This document shows, piece by piece, positions 23,455-35,240 of a stretch of DNA of 64,000 nt. The DNA is from Trichobilharzia szidati (Eukaryota; Platyhelminthes; Trematoda; Strigeidida; Schistosomatidae): contig OX235277.1 in NCBI GenBank assembly GCA_944472155.2, forward strand, positions 11,294,804-11,358,803. The letters run 5' to 3'. The notes under the pieces were generated by a model. The model was not told the origin of the DNA and did not search any database. It saw only the letters and a program-made list of their open reading frames with translations. Positions within the stretch are counted from its first letter, which is position 1. The number at the start of each line of letters is the position of its first letter. Both the position numbers and the translations under genes were made by a program.

Positions 23455-25070
23455 TAATACCTGAAACTGTGATCACATGCAGAGAATTCCGTCAGTCTTG
23501 AGCGATTGATTACAGCACTGCTCATTGTATCATTTGGCTACAACTGCCTTCAGACAGTTTATATGGCACGCGATGAAGGAGAGAGATTTTTGTACTAGAG
23601 CAATGTGGTTTGGCCGTTCTAGGTGTTTTAGCATATAACTTCATGTCAAACATTGAGAAAACAAAGTTGAAGCATGCAATTAATCAAACAACTTTCTATT
23701 GTCGATATGTCGATGACACATTTGTAGTATGCGACAACGGAAGTCCTACCTCCTACCTTCTCAGACTATTAAACAACGTATATACAAATATCGTTTATAC
23801 TATGGAAAATGTAAATGATGGAAATTGACATTTCCTTGACATTGCCATGCAACGCCTAGAAGGTGGTAGTCTCCAGATGTTGATTTACCGAAAGTTGACA
23901 TGGAATGTACACTACGTACAATTGAGTAGTTTTTGTCCAAATAGATACAAACGAGCACCAGTCGAGACTCTGTACTATAGAGTGAGAAAAATGTGCTCTG
24001 CAGAGAATTTAGAGGAAGACTTTGCGAACCACGGTTATCCTCAAGGATTCATTTACAAATATGGGAGATATGAAGGCTCAAACACCAAATAAATCACAGT
24101 TGGATGAAAGCCTGTCTTCATCCAACTAGATTTTCAAAGTGAAAACATCGCAGAAGTGGTCTGAAGTAGAGTGAGAACGTCACTAGCCAAAGCCTGTTTT
24201 GCAACTAAGTTGGTTCGCGTCCATTGAACAACATGCTCTTTGGTGCAGTCAAAAGTCGATGGATACCCTTCTCAGGTTAACTTCAGCTGTGTATACAAAT
24301 TTTTGCATGTATCTGCGGGAGCAGTTACATCGGGAAAACAGAAATAAGAACATACCTCCATTTTTCTGAACATGTGCCGGAAAGCCAACTTCTCAAGGGA
24401 ACACGCACTTACAGCAATGCCATTACCACACATCTACTTGATTGATATGGGCCATGAGGTTGAAATCGAGAAATCCTTTAAAATTTTCAATAGACAAAGG
24501 AACTCCATTCTCCTGAAGTTTGTCGAAGCAATCTCTATCAAACGCTTTCAACCAAATTCATGTGTTCAGAAAGAAGCATTTATTAGTCTTTCCTTGCCCT
24601 GGTGACTGGATTTCTTTATTCGCTTATTTGATTACGTGATCTTTGACTTCAGCCTAACTCCATTTCATAATCTGTTATTTTTTTCTTGTCTCTTCTTTCT
24701 ATGATTTCAGTTGAACTCAGTAAATTGTTTTCTAATTTATTAGTCAGTCTGCATCTAACGCATATCTCGACTTGATTACGTAACTCCTTTAACATTGTAT
24801 ACATACATTTATTTTGCTTAAACGTGAACTGCCTGTGTAAAAGCAATATAAGCGCGAATTTCTGAGCACTGTTGACTATTTGTGGATTTTTCTGTCAACT
24901 GAAAACATGTGAAATGTGCAGGTATGTAAAACGTTTCTGTACGTAAAACCTCATAATCTATTTAGGCTGTTAGCAGGCAGCTGATGAGAAGGCAACGAAA
25001 TAAATGATGGTACCATGATATTCTCCATGTTATTAAGAACCTGATGATGACGTTATTGTAAATAGTATTC
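23455..25070 (+). mobile_element. Penelope-like element, degenerate, RT plus GIY-YIG region
   Basis: The frame from 23610 to 24092 encodes the catalytic part of a Penelope-type reverse transcriptase. It has the RYVDDTFVV box (YVDD codons 23706-23717), then HFLDIAM, a YRKLTWN segment, RAPVETL and HGYPQGFI. A single TGA at 23826-23828 interrupts it. Upstream sequence to 23455 is broken. Downstream, 24310-24560 encodes a corrupted GIY-YIG domain (SYIGKT, then H.LDTGHEVE-like sequence) in shifted frames. A CTGATGATGACG word at 25031 may mark the terminal region. The element is inactive. Confidence 0.75.
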
Positions 25071-26300
25071 TTTGTTTAGTATCCATTCATAATCCTGGAA
25101 ATCATAACTCTAGGTGTTGTTTACAATTATGCTTAAATGGTATTATAAAGATTATTGAAAGCCTAATGTAATCCACAGATGTCCCTTGATATATCAGAAA
25201 ATGTTTAAGCAGTAATTCACTTGTCAATAGCTAACTACAGGAAACCATAAAAACGCAGTTTGGCATTCAAAAGGAGAACAGTGATTTAGAAATATACCTT
25301 AATTTCGTCCCTCGTTTTCTCTTCAATTTAAATTAACATGCAAAGTAGTTTTATGCTTCGTGATTTACGGTTAACTCACCGAAGAAAATGAATCACGAAG
25401 GGAAGCGATGCAGATGTCTGGATGAATATTAATTCAAGTGAGATATCAGGGAAAAAAAGTATCTCTTTTTAACACGGTGTACAAAAAACTTCATTGAAAA
25501 GGCTAGTTTGCAATACTGAATAAAAAAGTCTCCCTCCGTAGATTATGAAGAGAATTTGATAGCATTTTTGAGAATATTTACTGGCGCAGTTGTCAAGAAA
25601 CGTTTGAAATTCGCTAAAATTCAGTTTGATCTAGTGACAACTGCAATTTCATTTCTCTACGTGCGTATATTGCGCAAGTTACCCGTATGATGCAATGAAA
25701 CATGCCAGGCGTTACATAAAATGAGAATGATTTTCTCAGCATAAGGGAAACACTTCACAATTATTCTACCTTAAACCTTCAAGCACTCATTACATTGCTA
25801 CAGAAGCCGTTACTTCTCTTGATCGTGATTCAAAACCTATTGAAAGTTTCTCTGAGTGAAATTAGCTTTTTTCTCTAATAACGATGGAGAACGTGCATAA
25901 TTGTGTTATAGAAAGTAGGTGATTTGTGCATTTCAGTCATGTTATATACTACTGATAAGCTGAGTAGTTAATCAGTCCTTATCAAGTATAAAGACAAAAA
26001 ACCTCGAGGTGAGCAATACACACTGAGTCTTTGAGTGTCCAAAAATTGGAATTACTCACCATAATGCTCAAGAATGCAAGAGTATGTGACAAGACTAGTT
26101 GTTTCTTTGTTTCTGCTTTTATTTAGTGACCTCATAACACAATCTCTGTACCTGAATTCGTACCTAAGTAAGGCCTTGTTTATTTATTTAGTGAGAGTTA
26201 GTATAGCTTGGATATTCATTCGGTTCCTCAATATAACCTAGTTGAGTTTAATTTTAATCCTTTCTGTAATCGGAACTTCTGATAGTTGTGAATGAAATGG
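25070..26300. repeat. Duplicated spacer block left of unit C (matches 40650-41850)
   Basis: Shared words include GTCCCTTGATATATCA (25191, 40675), a TTCTCTTCA-TTAAA stretch and GATGCAGATGTCTGGATGAAT-type sequence (25410, 40905). Others are ACTCACCA-AATGCT-AAGAAT (26053, 41565) and TTAATTTTAATCCT (26246, 41770). The order is the same in both. The 64-codon plus frame at 40917-41111 in the other copy is not open here, so I do not call it coding. Confidence 0.6.
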
Positions 26301-28849
26301 TTTGTGTTCAATATGTTCTTTATATTCACTTAATAGAACAGAACACAAACAATAACCTGCTACGAGGGAATCTTTTAATCTTTTTACTTACCAAGAGCTA
26401 ATCTATGAGAACTATGAGGGGCAACTGTCTGGAATAATGTAAGTAGTTGAACTGAGTGATTGTAGGGTGGTTGGACGAGTATCCTTCGAGGAAGTGGGTA
26501 GAGTCGAAAACAGTGGCGAGAAAATAGTGAGCAGCTATGACCTAACTAGGGATGGAATTGGATATCTTCAGATCACATGCCACATAGATGTTTTTCTGGA
26601 TTGTTGAAAGTCTGATGTAGGCATGAACATTCTTCGATATATCAAAGAACGTTTTAGCGGTAGTTAACTTGACGATAAGCTCTTCCATATTACATGAGGA
26701 TAGATTAGTTACGATTTTGTTCTGACGTATGATGCCCTTTTATTTTTCTCTGTAACAAAGACAAAGAATCTAATCACACTTGATGTGAGTAGGTTGTTTT
26801 GAATCAAACATGACGAAGCGATTAATAATGCATAATCACAAAATCAACATGGATAACAACTTTTCAACTACTATATATAATTCTCACACAAGGTGTGTAC
26901 AGAAGATAGTAGTTTATTAGCACTGCTAGAAGTCTGACTGTTCAAAAATTCAGCTTTTAAAGAGGTTGACAATGTATTCACATGATGAGGGATAAAGGAC
27001 AATTCAATTACTGCCAGTTGTCGTTTGTATGTGAAAATAAGGAAGGAAGGAAGGTGAAGCGCAAGACTGAAAAATTCACCGGGTATTAAAACGACACAGC
27101 AACTGTAACTTCTGAGCTTTAAACCCCACTTTCCAGTGGGATAGCAAGAAATGCAAAACTAAAAGTATATGGCCAATGTACTTTGAAGTGAAATTTGCAC
27201 AATATTTCAAAGTAAATTTTGATATGTTGATTCTGTGCAAGTGATTTCATTAGTCTGTCCATTTGATGTTTGGATTACTCACTTAAATGTATTTTGTGTG
27301 CTTACATTGTGTTATATTGACAAGGCGTTTTAACTGAAATGTGTTAACATCTTTTCTTCATTCTCAACAGGACATAAGCCAACGAGATCGTTTTCATTTG
27401 GATCGTATTCTGGCATTACTCTAATGGACATGGTTTTGTATAAAAATTCGATAAATAAAGAAAATTACATGAAATTAATGCTAGTGTCAATAAGAATAGT
27501 GAGCGTAGTATATGTAAGCGAACAACTCTGTAAATAATATAAGTGTAAGTAGCTTTGAATTGGAATTTGATAAATAGCCGGATTTAAAAATTTACTTAAT
27601 ACTGCAGCTGAAGTGAACAGATAATCAGAGTATAGATGAATATCATAAAATATTTAGTAAATGAGGAATTAAGAAGTTTGAGAAGTTTTGAATTCGAATT
27701 TACCTCGGCCACTGAGGAGAAAGACAAGGAATAAACTTCATTTGTATACCAAGAACAGGATTTCCCTCTTCGAAATACCACATTTTCATCTGTGTTAAAG
27801 GCACTTTCAAATTCTGTTCGAAAGTTTCTATGGAACACGGTAGAGTAACTTGAAAGCACTTCTTCTGCCTGCTTGGTGAACGCTGTCGATCAAATGAGGC
27901 AATAAAGAGATGCTTACAGATTTTATTTAACCTTTTCCAAACCATGTGGGGAGATGCAGTTATTAAGCTGTCTAGTTGCTTACTCAGCATGACTCTCCTC
28001 ATAGGACAACGTGGACGTAACACTTGTATATAGCTTATCTTCCACTTGAGCAGTTATGATTGGTCAGCTAGAAGTTAATACCAAATGATGTAGCCAGCAT
28101 AAGTCTGTTTCATACCTGTAGATAATCTAAGGTGAGGAACTCCTCTAGCTACGTTCTTGTGGAATTCAGGAACAACTATTTCTTCTTCTTAACCGCGGTC
28201 AAATTTATTCAACTGTACACGATGTTCATGTATATCTGAGATTATCATAATTAAATTTAGAAGTAACCTCTTAATCAAACCATACTATCTTCAGTTAGAT
28301 TTTCACAAACTGTATTAGAATATAGCCACTCTAATAAGTATTTCATCTTCTCTGGTCTTGAATTACACTGATAACTGTCAGCTAATCCGAGGAACTTCGT
28401 CAGCAGTTAATAACCTCTCTAACTTAGGGTTCAAAATGAATATCACTTACACAAAAATATCTAACAGGCAAGTTATTCTTTTAATAAATGGACAGAAATG
28501 TGTCATTATTTCACCCGGCAGTTGAGAATGAGACCTGGTAACCACCTAGGTTAGCAGCTGAATTTTGCAGCTCAGCTCGTAGTCCTCCGGACTAGTTATT
28601 CTGAGGCCACTAATTCAAGTACTGCTGCAACTAAGATTTTACTTCATTTCAAGCCATTACTCACTATATAAATTACAGTTACATTTTTATGATAACAAAC
28701 CCTTGAATGACCCCATTATACCAATGATCATTGCTCATCGACGAGATACATTTAAAGAAATTTTCCCCTTTTACTTAGCCAAAAGGGCATCTATCAAATC
28801 ACAGGTGATGTGGATGATCACATCAGAGCTAGAATCAGGAAATCAAGAT
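26301..28849. other. No supported gene
   Basis: The longest frame is a 107-codon minus one at 27700-28023 that ends near a GAG|GTAAAT donor-like site. It has no recognisable domain and no second copy with the frame kept open, so I leave it uncalled. Part of it (27905-27990) weakly resembles 11870-11960. Confidence 0.4.
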
Positions 28850-29160
28850 AATCCTTCATTAAGCTGAAATTGGATCAACAGAGCTGGTCATTGAGGATTA
28901 GTCACATAACACTGTGTCACTGAATCAACCAAGAAACTATCATCCACACATTGAGAAGACCACTAAGGAACATCTCTGACCAAGCATTAGAGTTGAACTT
29001 GAGTAGGAGTAAGAGGGTGGAATGGGAAAGATAATGTGAAGAGGAGATGAAAAACGCTTGGGCGTTCCTTCAGCTAGTTAAATATACTTCAGTGTACAGA
29101 GTCGAATGGGAATGAGCTTAGTTAGGGCTACGCTACACACGGTACACAATGGAATAAGAA
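28850..29160 (+). pseudogene. RTE reverse-transcriptase C-terminal remnant
   Basis: Plus-strand translation gives HTLRRPLRNISDQALELN, then a CEEEMK segment. This matches HSLRRPLSDIARQALEWN and CEEEMKQ of the RTE element at 55.8-58.9 kb. A GGAATAAGAATAACAATAATG stretch at about 29151-29171 looks like a decayed (TAA)n tail. The remnant lies just left of unit C. Confidence 0.65.
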
Positions 29161-29704
29161 TAACAATAATGATGAATAACTTCCAATCAAACGAATAATG
29201 GATGAGAGAAAATATCTAACTTTGATGGTAAAATGCATAAACGTAGCATTGAATAATCTTATATGATTTTATTCTCCATAGAGATAATCAAGGATAAACG
29301 AATGACAGTGAAACAGCTTGTCTTGATTTCCATAGGATAAGGTTGGCCATTGACTGCCTTTTTTAAGGAGTCCATCCTGAAAATCATGTTCAATTCCCAG
29401 TGAATACCTTCTCGTAATTGACGTATACTTAGCTTATGCACTTATCTATATTGCGTGACTAGTTGTGGCGAACGACTACATCAGGTCATTCATCATTCAA
29501 TGAAACCACTTGATCAGCAAACTACTGTTAACACATTACCAACTGGCTAGCTGATTTCAGAGATCAAGTGAGATTGACAATTACCTTGAATTCGTGAGAT
29601 GTCGAATGAAGGTGTGAATTTGTAATCACAAAACAAGGAATTTGTCAAAAATGAATTATTTCTCAAAATCTTGATAACCACAAACAAATTTCACATTTCA
29701 GTTT

Positions 29705-32700
29705 TCATTTCCAATTACCACATCGAGAATTTTGACAAGTGTGTTCACAGCAGTCTTCATCTACCTCACAAAGTCCAAGCCTTCGTTGACAACAGAATTG
29801 AACACCTGTTGAATTGCGAAGTCGCCATCGAGAAAGTTTGCAACACTTTGCAAACATATTGCTTTTAAAATCCTCATCCCAACAGTCACAATTATGTCCT
29901 TTGAAAGAAAACAAATACAAAGATATTTGTATTTCATGAAAAGGAGTGGGGCAGTTTGCATTGGAAGTCAACATGAAATTGTCAAGAATGAATTTATCGA
30001 TAAATTATTGCGAGATGAAACATTCACATTACTAACTCAAAATAACTTCTCGTCTGGATTTCTTAATGACCTCAGTTTAACCGAAGTAAATCCTAGTCAG
30101 AGATCAGGTTCATAGTCGGCAGAAACCTGCCATCTAGTAATGTTATCAACTAGCCTACATAGAAATGACAGAGATGCAGAGAGTTTATTCAAGGCAACCG
30201 AGGCATATCCTGCAAACCATGTCAGACTTCTTATGAACTTGTGAATATCCACTGATCACTGTTATTCATAGGGCTGCTTATGATTATCTCCATTTTGTTC
30301 AGTCACCGGTGTGTCTTGCGTTGAAAGCGACTGTTTTACTTATCAGTACACAAATTTCACAAATTTCGTTCTCTGTTTCCTTTCATGCAATGGAATAATG
30401 CAGACATATGCACATCAGTGAGCACATATTTCAACAGAGCTATTCCCCTGATTCGACTACCCATCATGTGTACAACGATGAAACAGTGTGATTGACACAC
30501 GAAGAGTATTCACTCAGATAACAGAAGTGTAGAAATCGCAAACTGTCACGAATTTACCACAACGGTTGAGGAGAAGGCGAGGAGCTCCACTGATTTGTGA
30601 TTAGTTGGTTATGAGAAGGAAAAATCTTCAGTGAAATGGTAGCAGTTCTTCTACTTCAACTACCGAACTCCTGAATGAAAGAGACAACTTTAAACATTAC
30701 ACAAAACATACGATTATCCTAAGTCATGACCTGAAACACTGATCCATCAGTGAAAATCATTATTAATGGGACTATGATAGGGAAATGAACATTAGAAATG
30801 TGATGGACAGCACTGAATTTTGAATAGTTGAGATGCTATTCTAACACAGCAATATTCACCATTTATATATTCGAATGTATTCTGTTAGTGAACGTGTCAA
30901 TCTTGTGACAATTGGATTATAATTTAAGTTTTGTTAGCATTAATGAAACACATTTCGGCTCAAGGGAGTTGTTTGTCATTTTTCGACTAATATCAGTAGT
31001 TCCTGCTTCGCATACAGTTGATACCGTCGGAGTCTGGCGCAATCAATTCGTGCATCACTATTTGAATATGAGATCACGAACACAAACCACACCACATCAC
31101 ACGTATCTCACTTACAAACACCTAACTAATATCAACATGCAAACAAGTGGCTGAATAATTTAGTATGTGAGTTTAGCAATTCTTTTCGATCCGCATGACG
31201 TGAGATAAAAATATCAGATGGTTGTAAAGGAACATGAGAGACAGTGAAAAATTGATTTATCTCAAATAAATCAGTTGGCAAAATTCTACACACTTTGATG
31301 AAGTACGCTGTAAGCGATTTTGAAATCACCGGTGATGCACATGCAGTTGCGAATATCAATATCCTGACTAGTCTGTTTGCAAGCCTATTGTTCTAACTAC
31401 TATTTGCAATAACATATATGACAACGCGACGCATTCGATGAAATAAGGGTATATTAGGTTCGCGAACATGGTGAGCGCATGTCTGAATGCAACACCTTTC
31501 ATCGGAGAGGCACGATGATCGCAATTCTCAAGATGTAAGATATCCATCGATCCGTGTCGCAAATCGTTTACACACAAAACCATCATAACATCGCTTTGAT
31601 ATTTAGTTCTTACAAATTCCACCAGAGGCTGAGAAGTTGGAATCTTTGGAGGAAAACAAATGTCAATGAAAATGAGGTACACTATGCAAGATGTCTGCGA
31701 TGCCCTTTTCTTCTTTCAGTCGACTTTTTTGATTTCCATTACACCTTATTAGATGATGTTGAAACTTCTGATGGAATCAAGTACTGATCCCAAATCCTTC
31801 AAAATGTGAATAAAAGGATGAATAGAAGTCTCTTGGTAAGAATTCAGTTATTTACTGTGGTGAGTCCCTGACTGCATCGACGTATGTGTAGGATAAACTC
31901 CCAGTTGACTAAATATAAGAGTGAAAGAGCATTAATGATGTTCAAATGTGGTTCCAAAGATCTCTGCAAACCTAATGAAGCCAGAAAACAGATCAGCGGT
32001 AACACTGCATTCGGTAGAAATGAGACGCAAAATCGACTTTGATAGGTCTGAGGTTCTACGGAAGGGTTGTGTGTCGTAAAAACAAAGATTGACAGCAGTA
32101 ACCTCACATACATGAGTGAATCTCAACAGTTTGAACAGGCGTGCAGGTGTGATGTTAGCTGATGCATGGTAAATCCTGATTAATAAATTCAAATGGATAT
32201 CTATTACTTATTATTCATACTTGGTATAAATTACTGAGTGTCTACATCTTCTGATGGAGAGGCTTACAAATTTGTGACAACTGTTTAACAAAACACTCAT
32301 AAACACGTCATTGTATACTACATATGAACACATATTTTCATATTCAGTTATCTACAATCATCAACATTCAGTCGATAGTAATCTGATGATAAGTACAGAC
32401 TGTTCAAAGTGTATAACTGAAGCAGACCAACATTTGAGGGTCCGTGGTCCAATTTCGATCACACCTCATACTATTTTTTCATTATACATGTTGATGCCTG
32501 TTTCATGTCTCGTACATAAGGACGAAGTTTTCAAGACATGTGATATCTTTTTTAAAAAAGAAAACCTCTCTTGTGTTAATTTCAATCGTTTTCCCTGAAG
32601 TAGTTTGGACCTCTTACCCGAAACGAAACGTCATTTCAACTTCGCTGAGATTTTACTAATATAATTTTCACAAAGAGTATTTGTCTTGACATTTGATCTA

Positions 32701-33403
32701 TAGTGTGAATTCCATTCAATTGAGAACTAATCCAGTGAACTTAAATGAATAATAATGAGCCATGATATTCTGAACTCAACTTCACTGACACTGTCATCAA
32801 TCGAGAAGCTGTTCAGTTATCAACAAGATACAGAGCACGACAATGTACATCAATCAATAAACAGGATTCATTGTGTGTACAGTTACACATGAGCAACAGA
32901 CCAGTTACGGCATTGTGTAGATAATAATCAATGTGGAAACCGCATCCAAGTCGCAGCTACGCTATGGATTGGAGACACGGATCTACCAAAAACAGTCACA
33001 ATGCTAACCCATCCCTAAGAATAACAATATTTCATACAAATCGCTGCTATCGAATTCATCTAATGTAAACATGACACTCCGAAATTGACGAAGCATCTCA
33101 TGCTCACAAACACAATTATCATGCAAGTTATCAACAGAGTGAAGTTGAAGTCTACACTCGTGAACGCCTCTACATCAACGACATTACTACACAAAGTGGA
33201 TCAACCGACATTCAGAATAGCTGAACAGTAAATTAGGCATCTACCAAATTTCAAATAATACTCAGCCAGCCTAATGAATACAAATCTACTATAATCACAG
33301 TATAATGCACATCACAAGAAAACATACCTGAAGCCCGTACAACCTGGTCACCCATCATCACAACTGACAATACCAATATCGTGAGCAACGTAGAAGTGTG
33401 CAT
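29705..33403 (-). CDS. Secreted cysteine-rich (knottin-like) peptide, copy C, two exons, one cysteine lost
   Basis: Exon 1 (33328-33403) encodes the 25-residue signal peptide with an intact GTATGT donor. Exon 2 (29705-29898) encodes about 64 residues to a TGA, with the acceptor and phase conserved. The copy keeps eleven of twelve cysteines: position 25, a cysteine in A, B and D, is tryptophan (SRWRLRNS). An odd cysteine count would leave one residue unpaired. The C-terminal knot segment (DEDCCEHTC) is intact. The usual AATAAA downstream is changed to AATAAT. The 3.43-kb intron is the longest of the four. The gene may be functional and divergent, or starting to decay. Confidence 0.7.
31855..32190 (+). 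pseudogene. Penelope-like GIY-YIG fragment in intron of copy C
   Basis: The fragment has broken frames containing ENRSAVTLHSVEM, then FDRSEVLRKG. It is homologous to the intronic pieces in A, B and D. The 86-89-codon minus frames at 31844-32192 are antisense shadows. Confidence 0.5.
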
Positions 33404-33441
33404 ATTCGGAATAATATTGCCACAGTGTAAACAGCAAAGCC

Positions 33442-33449
33442 ATTATATA
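33442..33449 (-). promoter_or_regulatory. TATA box, gene copy C
   Basis: TATATAAT on the minus strand, again 39 nt upstream of the start codon. Confidence 0.6.
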
Positions 33450-33989
33450 TTTCCCACTGTATCCAAATGGTGGACATATCTATGCCATTGTGACCACACA
33501 CGAATGAAGATTGTTCACACTGAAACATAAGTGAACATTTCGTTATGCACAGGGATTAGTGGAAACGTAGTCAGTGTAGTGAGATCAATGAGGAGAACAC
33601 GAGTATTCGTCACATAATTTATTGTAATTAAATATAACATTTTGGTTTTAAACGGTCTCCATGTGTAGTTGTATTTTGTGCATTGTGGAATAGACCATGT
33701 CAATTATTATAATTCTATTCCAATAGTTGTTTGCACACACACACACAAGTTCTACGTCTTCACTGCACATGATCATACTGACTGTTCGAATTGTTATTTT
33801 CATTCTCATTTTGTATTTGGATGAACGTGAGTAACATTTCGTGTACGCCCTTGCCATAATCTTGCTAGTAATATTAACAAAATTATATAGAAGTCGTTGT
33901 TACACGTTAACGAATGATGTAACAGAATTATTAATAATTTGATTTCCATGTTACATGTGGAACATTGATCGAAAATGAAGAGGAGAGAG

Positions 33990-34150
33990 GAACCAGTTGG
34001 GCGTAGAAATGGCGGTCAACACGTGACTTCTAGCGTGCAAAGATAATACAAAGGGGATGAATTTACTTAACCAACAAAAGTATTCCATAGTCATGATCAG
34101 CAGGAAGGATTTGAAGGATTTCAGTTCATTCACCTATCTGTTTCTCTTAC
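33990..34150 (+). pseudogene. RTE remnant on the right of unit C
   Basis: Plus-strand codons read RKDLKDFSSFTYL, matching GRDLKEVTSFTYLGS of the RTE reverse transcriptase. The same piece occurs at 48490-48650 and, more diverged, at 17620-17771. Confidence 0.6.
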
Positions 34151-35240
34151 ACCCTTCACTTTACTTAGATGCCTTATTAAAAATGAGAGAAAAATTGATC
34201 AATTTCATACAGCCGGTTCCCTTTAATTAGATGAAATAAAGAAAGAACGTTCACATTTGCGGGATAATACGAGCTCGTTTTATTTCGTGGATTCTCTTCA
34301 TCTGTGTACATCCGAAATAAATCAACCATAATATATTGGAAAAAAGTTGTAACAGTGACTTCAAGTAATGGACAGAATGTTTAAGCAATATAATTTCAAG
34401 GATGGTAGAATTAGACAAGAATTTAGTAATGAAAGAGTAACTTTTTTTATAGTAACTAGACAAAAGAGGTGAAATTTTGATTTCGCTTAGAAACAAGGAT
34501 GGACTAGTAGTGACGAAATAATAATCAGAGCATCAGAGTTCATTTATACATACAATGGTGGAGAGTTCAGGAGGGTGGGTATGAATCGTGAAGTAAATTA
34601 TAAGATAAATAAAATAATTCTATTCGGCTGATTTGGAACCTTGACAGTAAGTTGAACTCACTGAATGAAAATCCAAATCAAGATTGAGTGAAATGTTGCG
34701 CAACAGAACAAAACACACAAAAGCAAACGAACAAAGCAGTTATGCCTAATAGGAAGGGTGGTGAGAGATTAGTCACACTCTCTGCCATATACATTGGTTG
34801 GGTCAAATTCTTTTAATTTATTGAAGAAACACGCATTTGAAAAGAATCCACAAAGCAAAACGAGGTTGTGTTATTTTAGAGTCTTGAAAATCTGTAGAAG
34901 ATAAGTAACAAAAATATTCGTAATGAAAGCACACTCCTTCTATTGATTAGTGTGCTCGTTATTTTTGCGATTTATTTTTTGCAACTTTTAATAGCCAGTA
35001 CACCTTTATGAACACAGCAAACAGAAATACCACTTTTGAATCCATAAATTGTTGGTTCAGACACATGGTGTTTCTTGAATAGTATTAAGACTGTTGCAGA
35101 AGTCTATTACCAGCTACCTACTCTGATTTTATACTGAAGACTCAGATGGCCTGTAAGAAAGTATGAGCAACAAGCAGCACTGTCAAAACATCAGCCAACT
35201 TCTCAGTTGCCTGTAAAATACACAGAATAAATAGAGATGC

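Larger units (their letters stand above)
29456..35240. repeat. Tandem repeat unit C of the cysteine-rich peptide array
   Basis: The left edge is at a CTACATCAGGTCATTCAT word shared with unit A (5110), so this unit is shorter on the left than A, B and D. On the right it continues past the upstream promoter DNA into about 1.2 kb shared only with unit D (34000-35240 versus 48490-49740), up to TTGCCTGT-AAATACAC. Confidence 0.8.

Noticed and set aside
27700..28023. 107-codon minus frame ending near a GTAAAT donor as a gene exon
   Set aside because: It has no recognisable motif, and the weakly similar DNA at 11.9 kb does not keep the frame.
5494..30115. Plus-strand frames of 73-107 codons over the cysteine exons and adjacent introns of copies A, B and C
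   Set aside because: They are antisense to the peptide exon, the differences between copies mostly change amino acids, and copy D has a stop in this frame.
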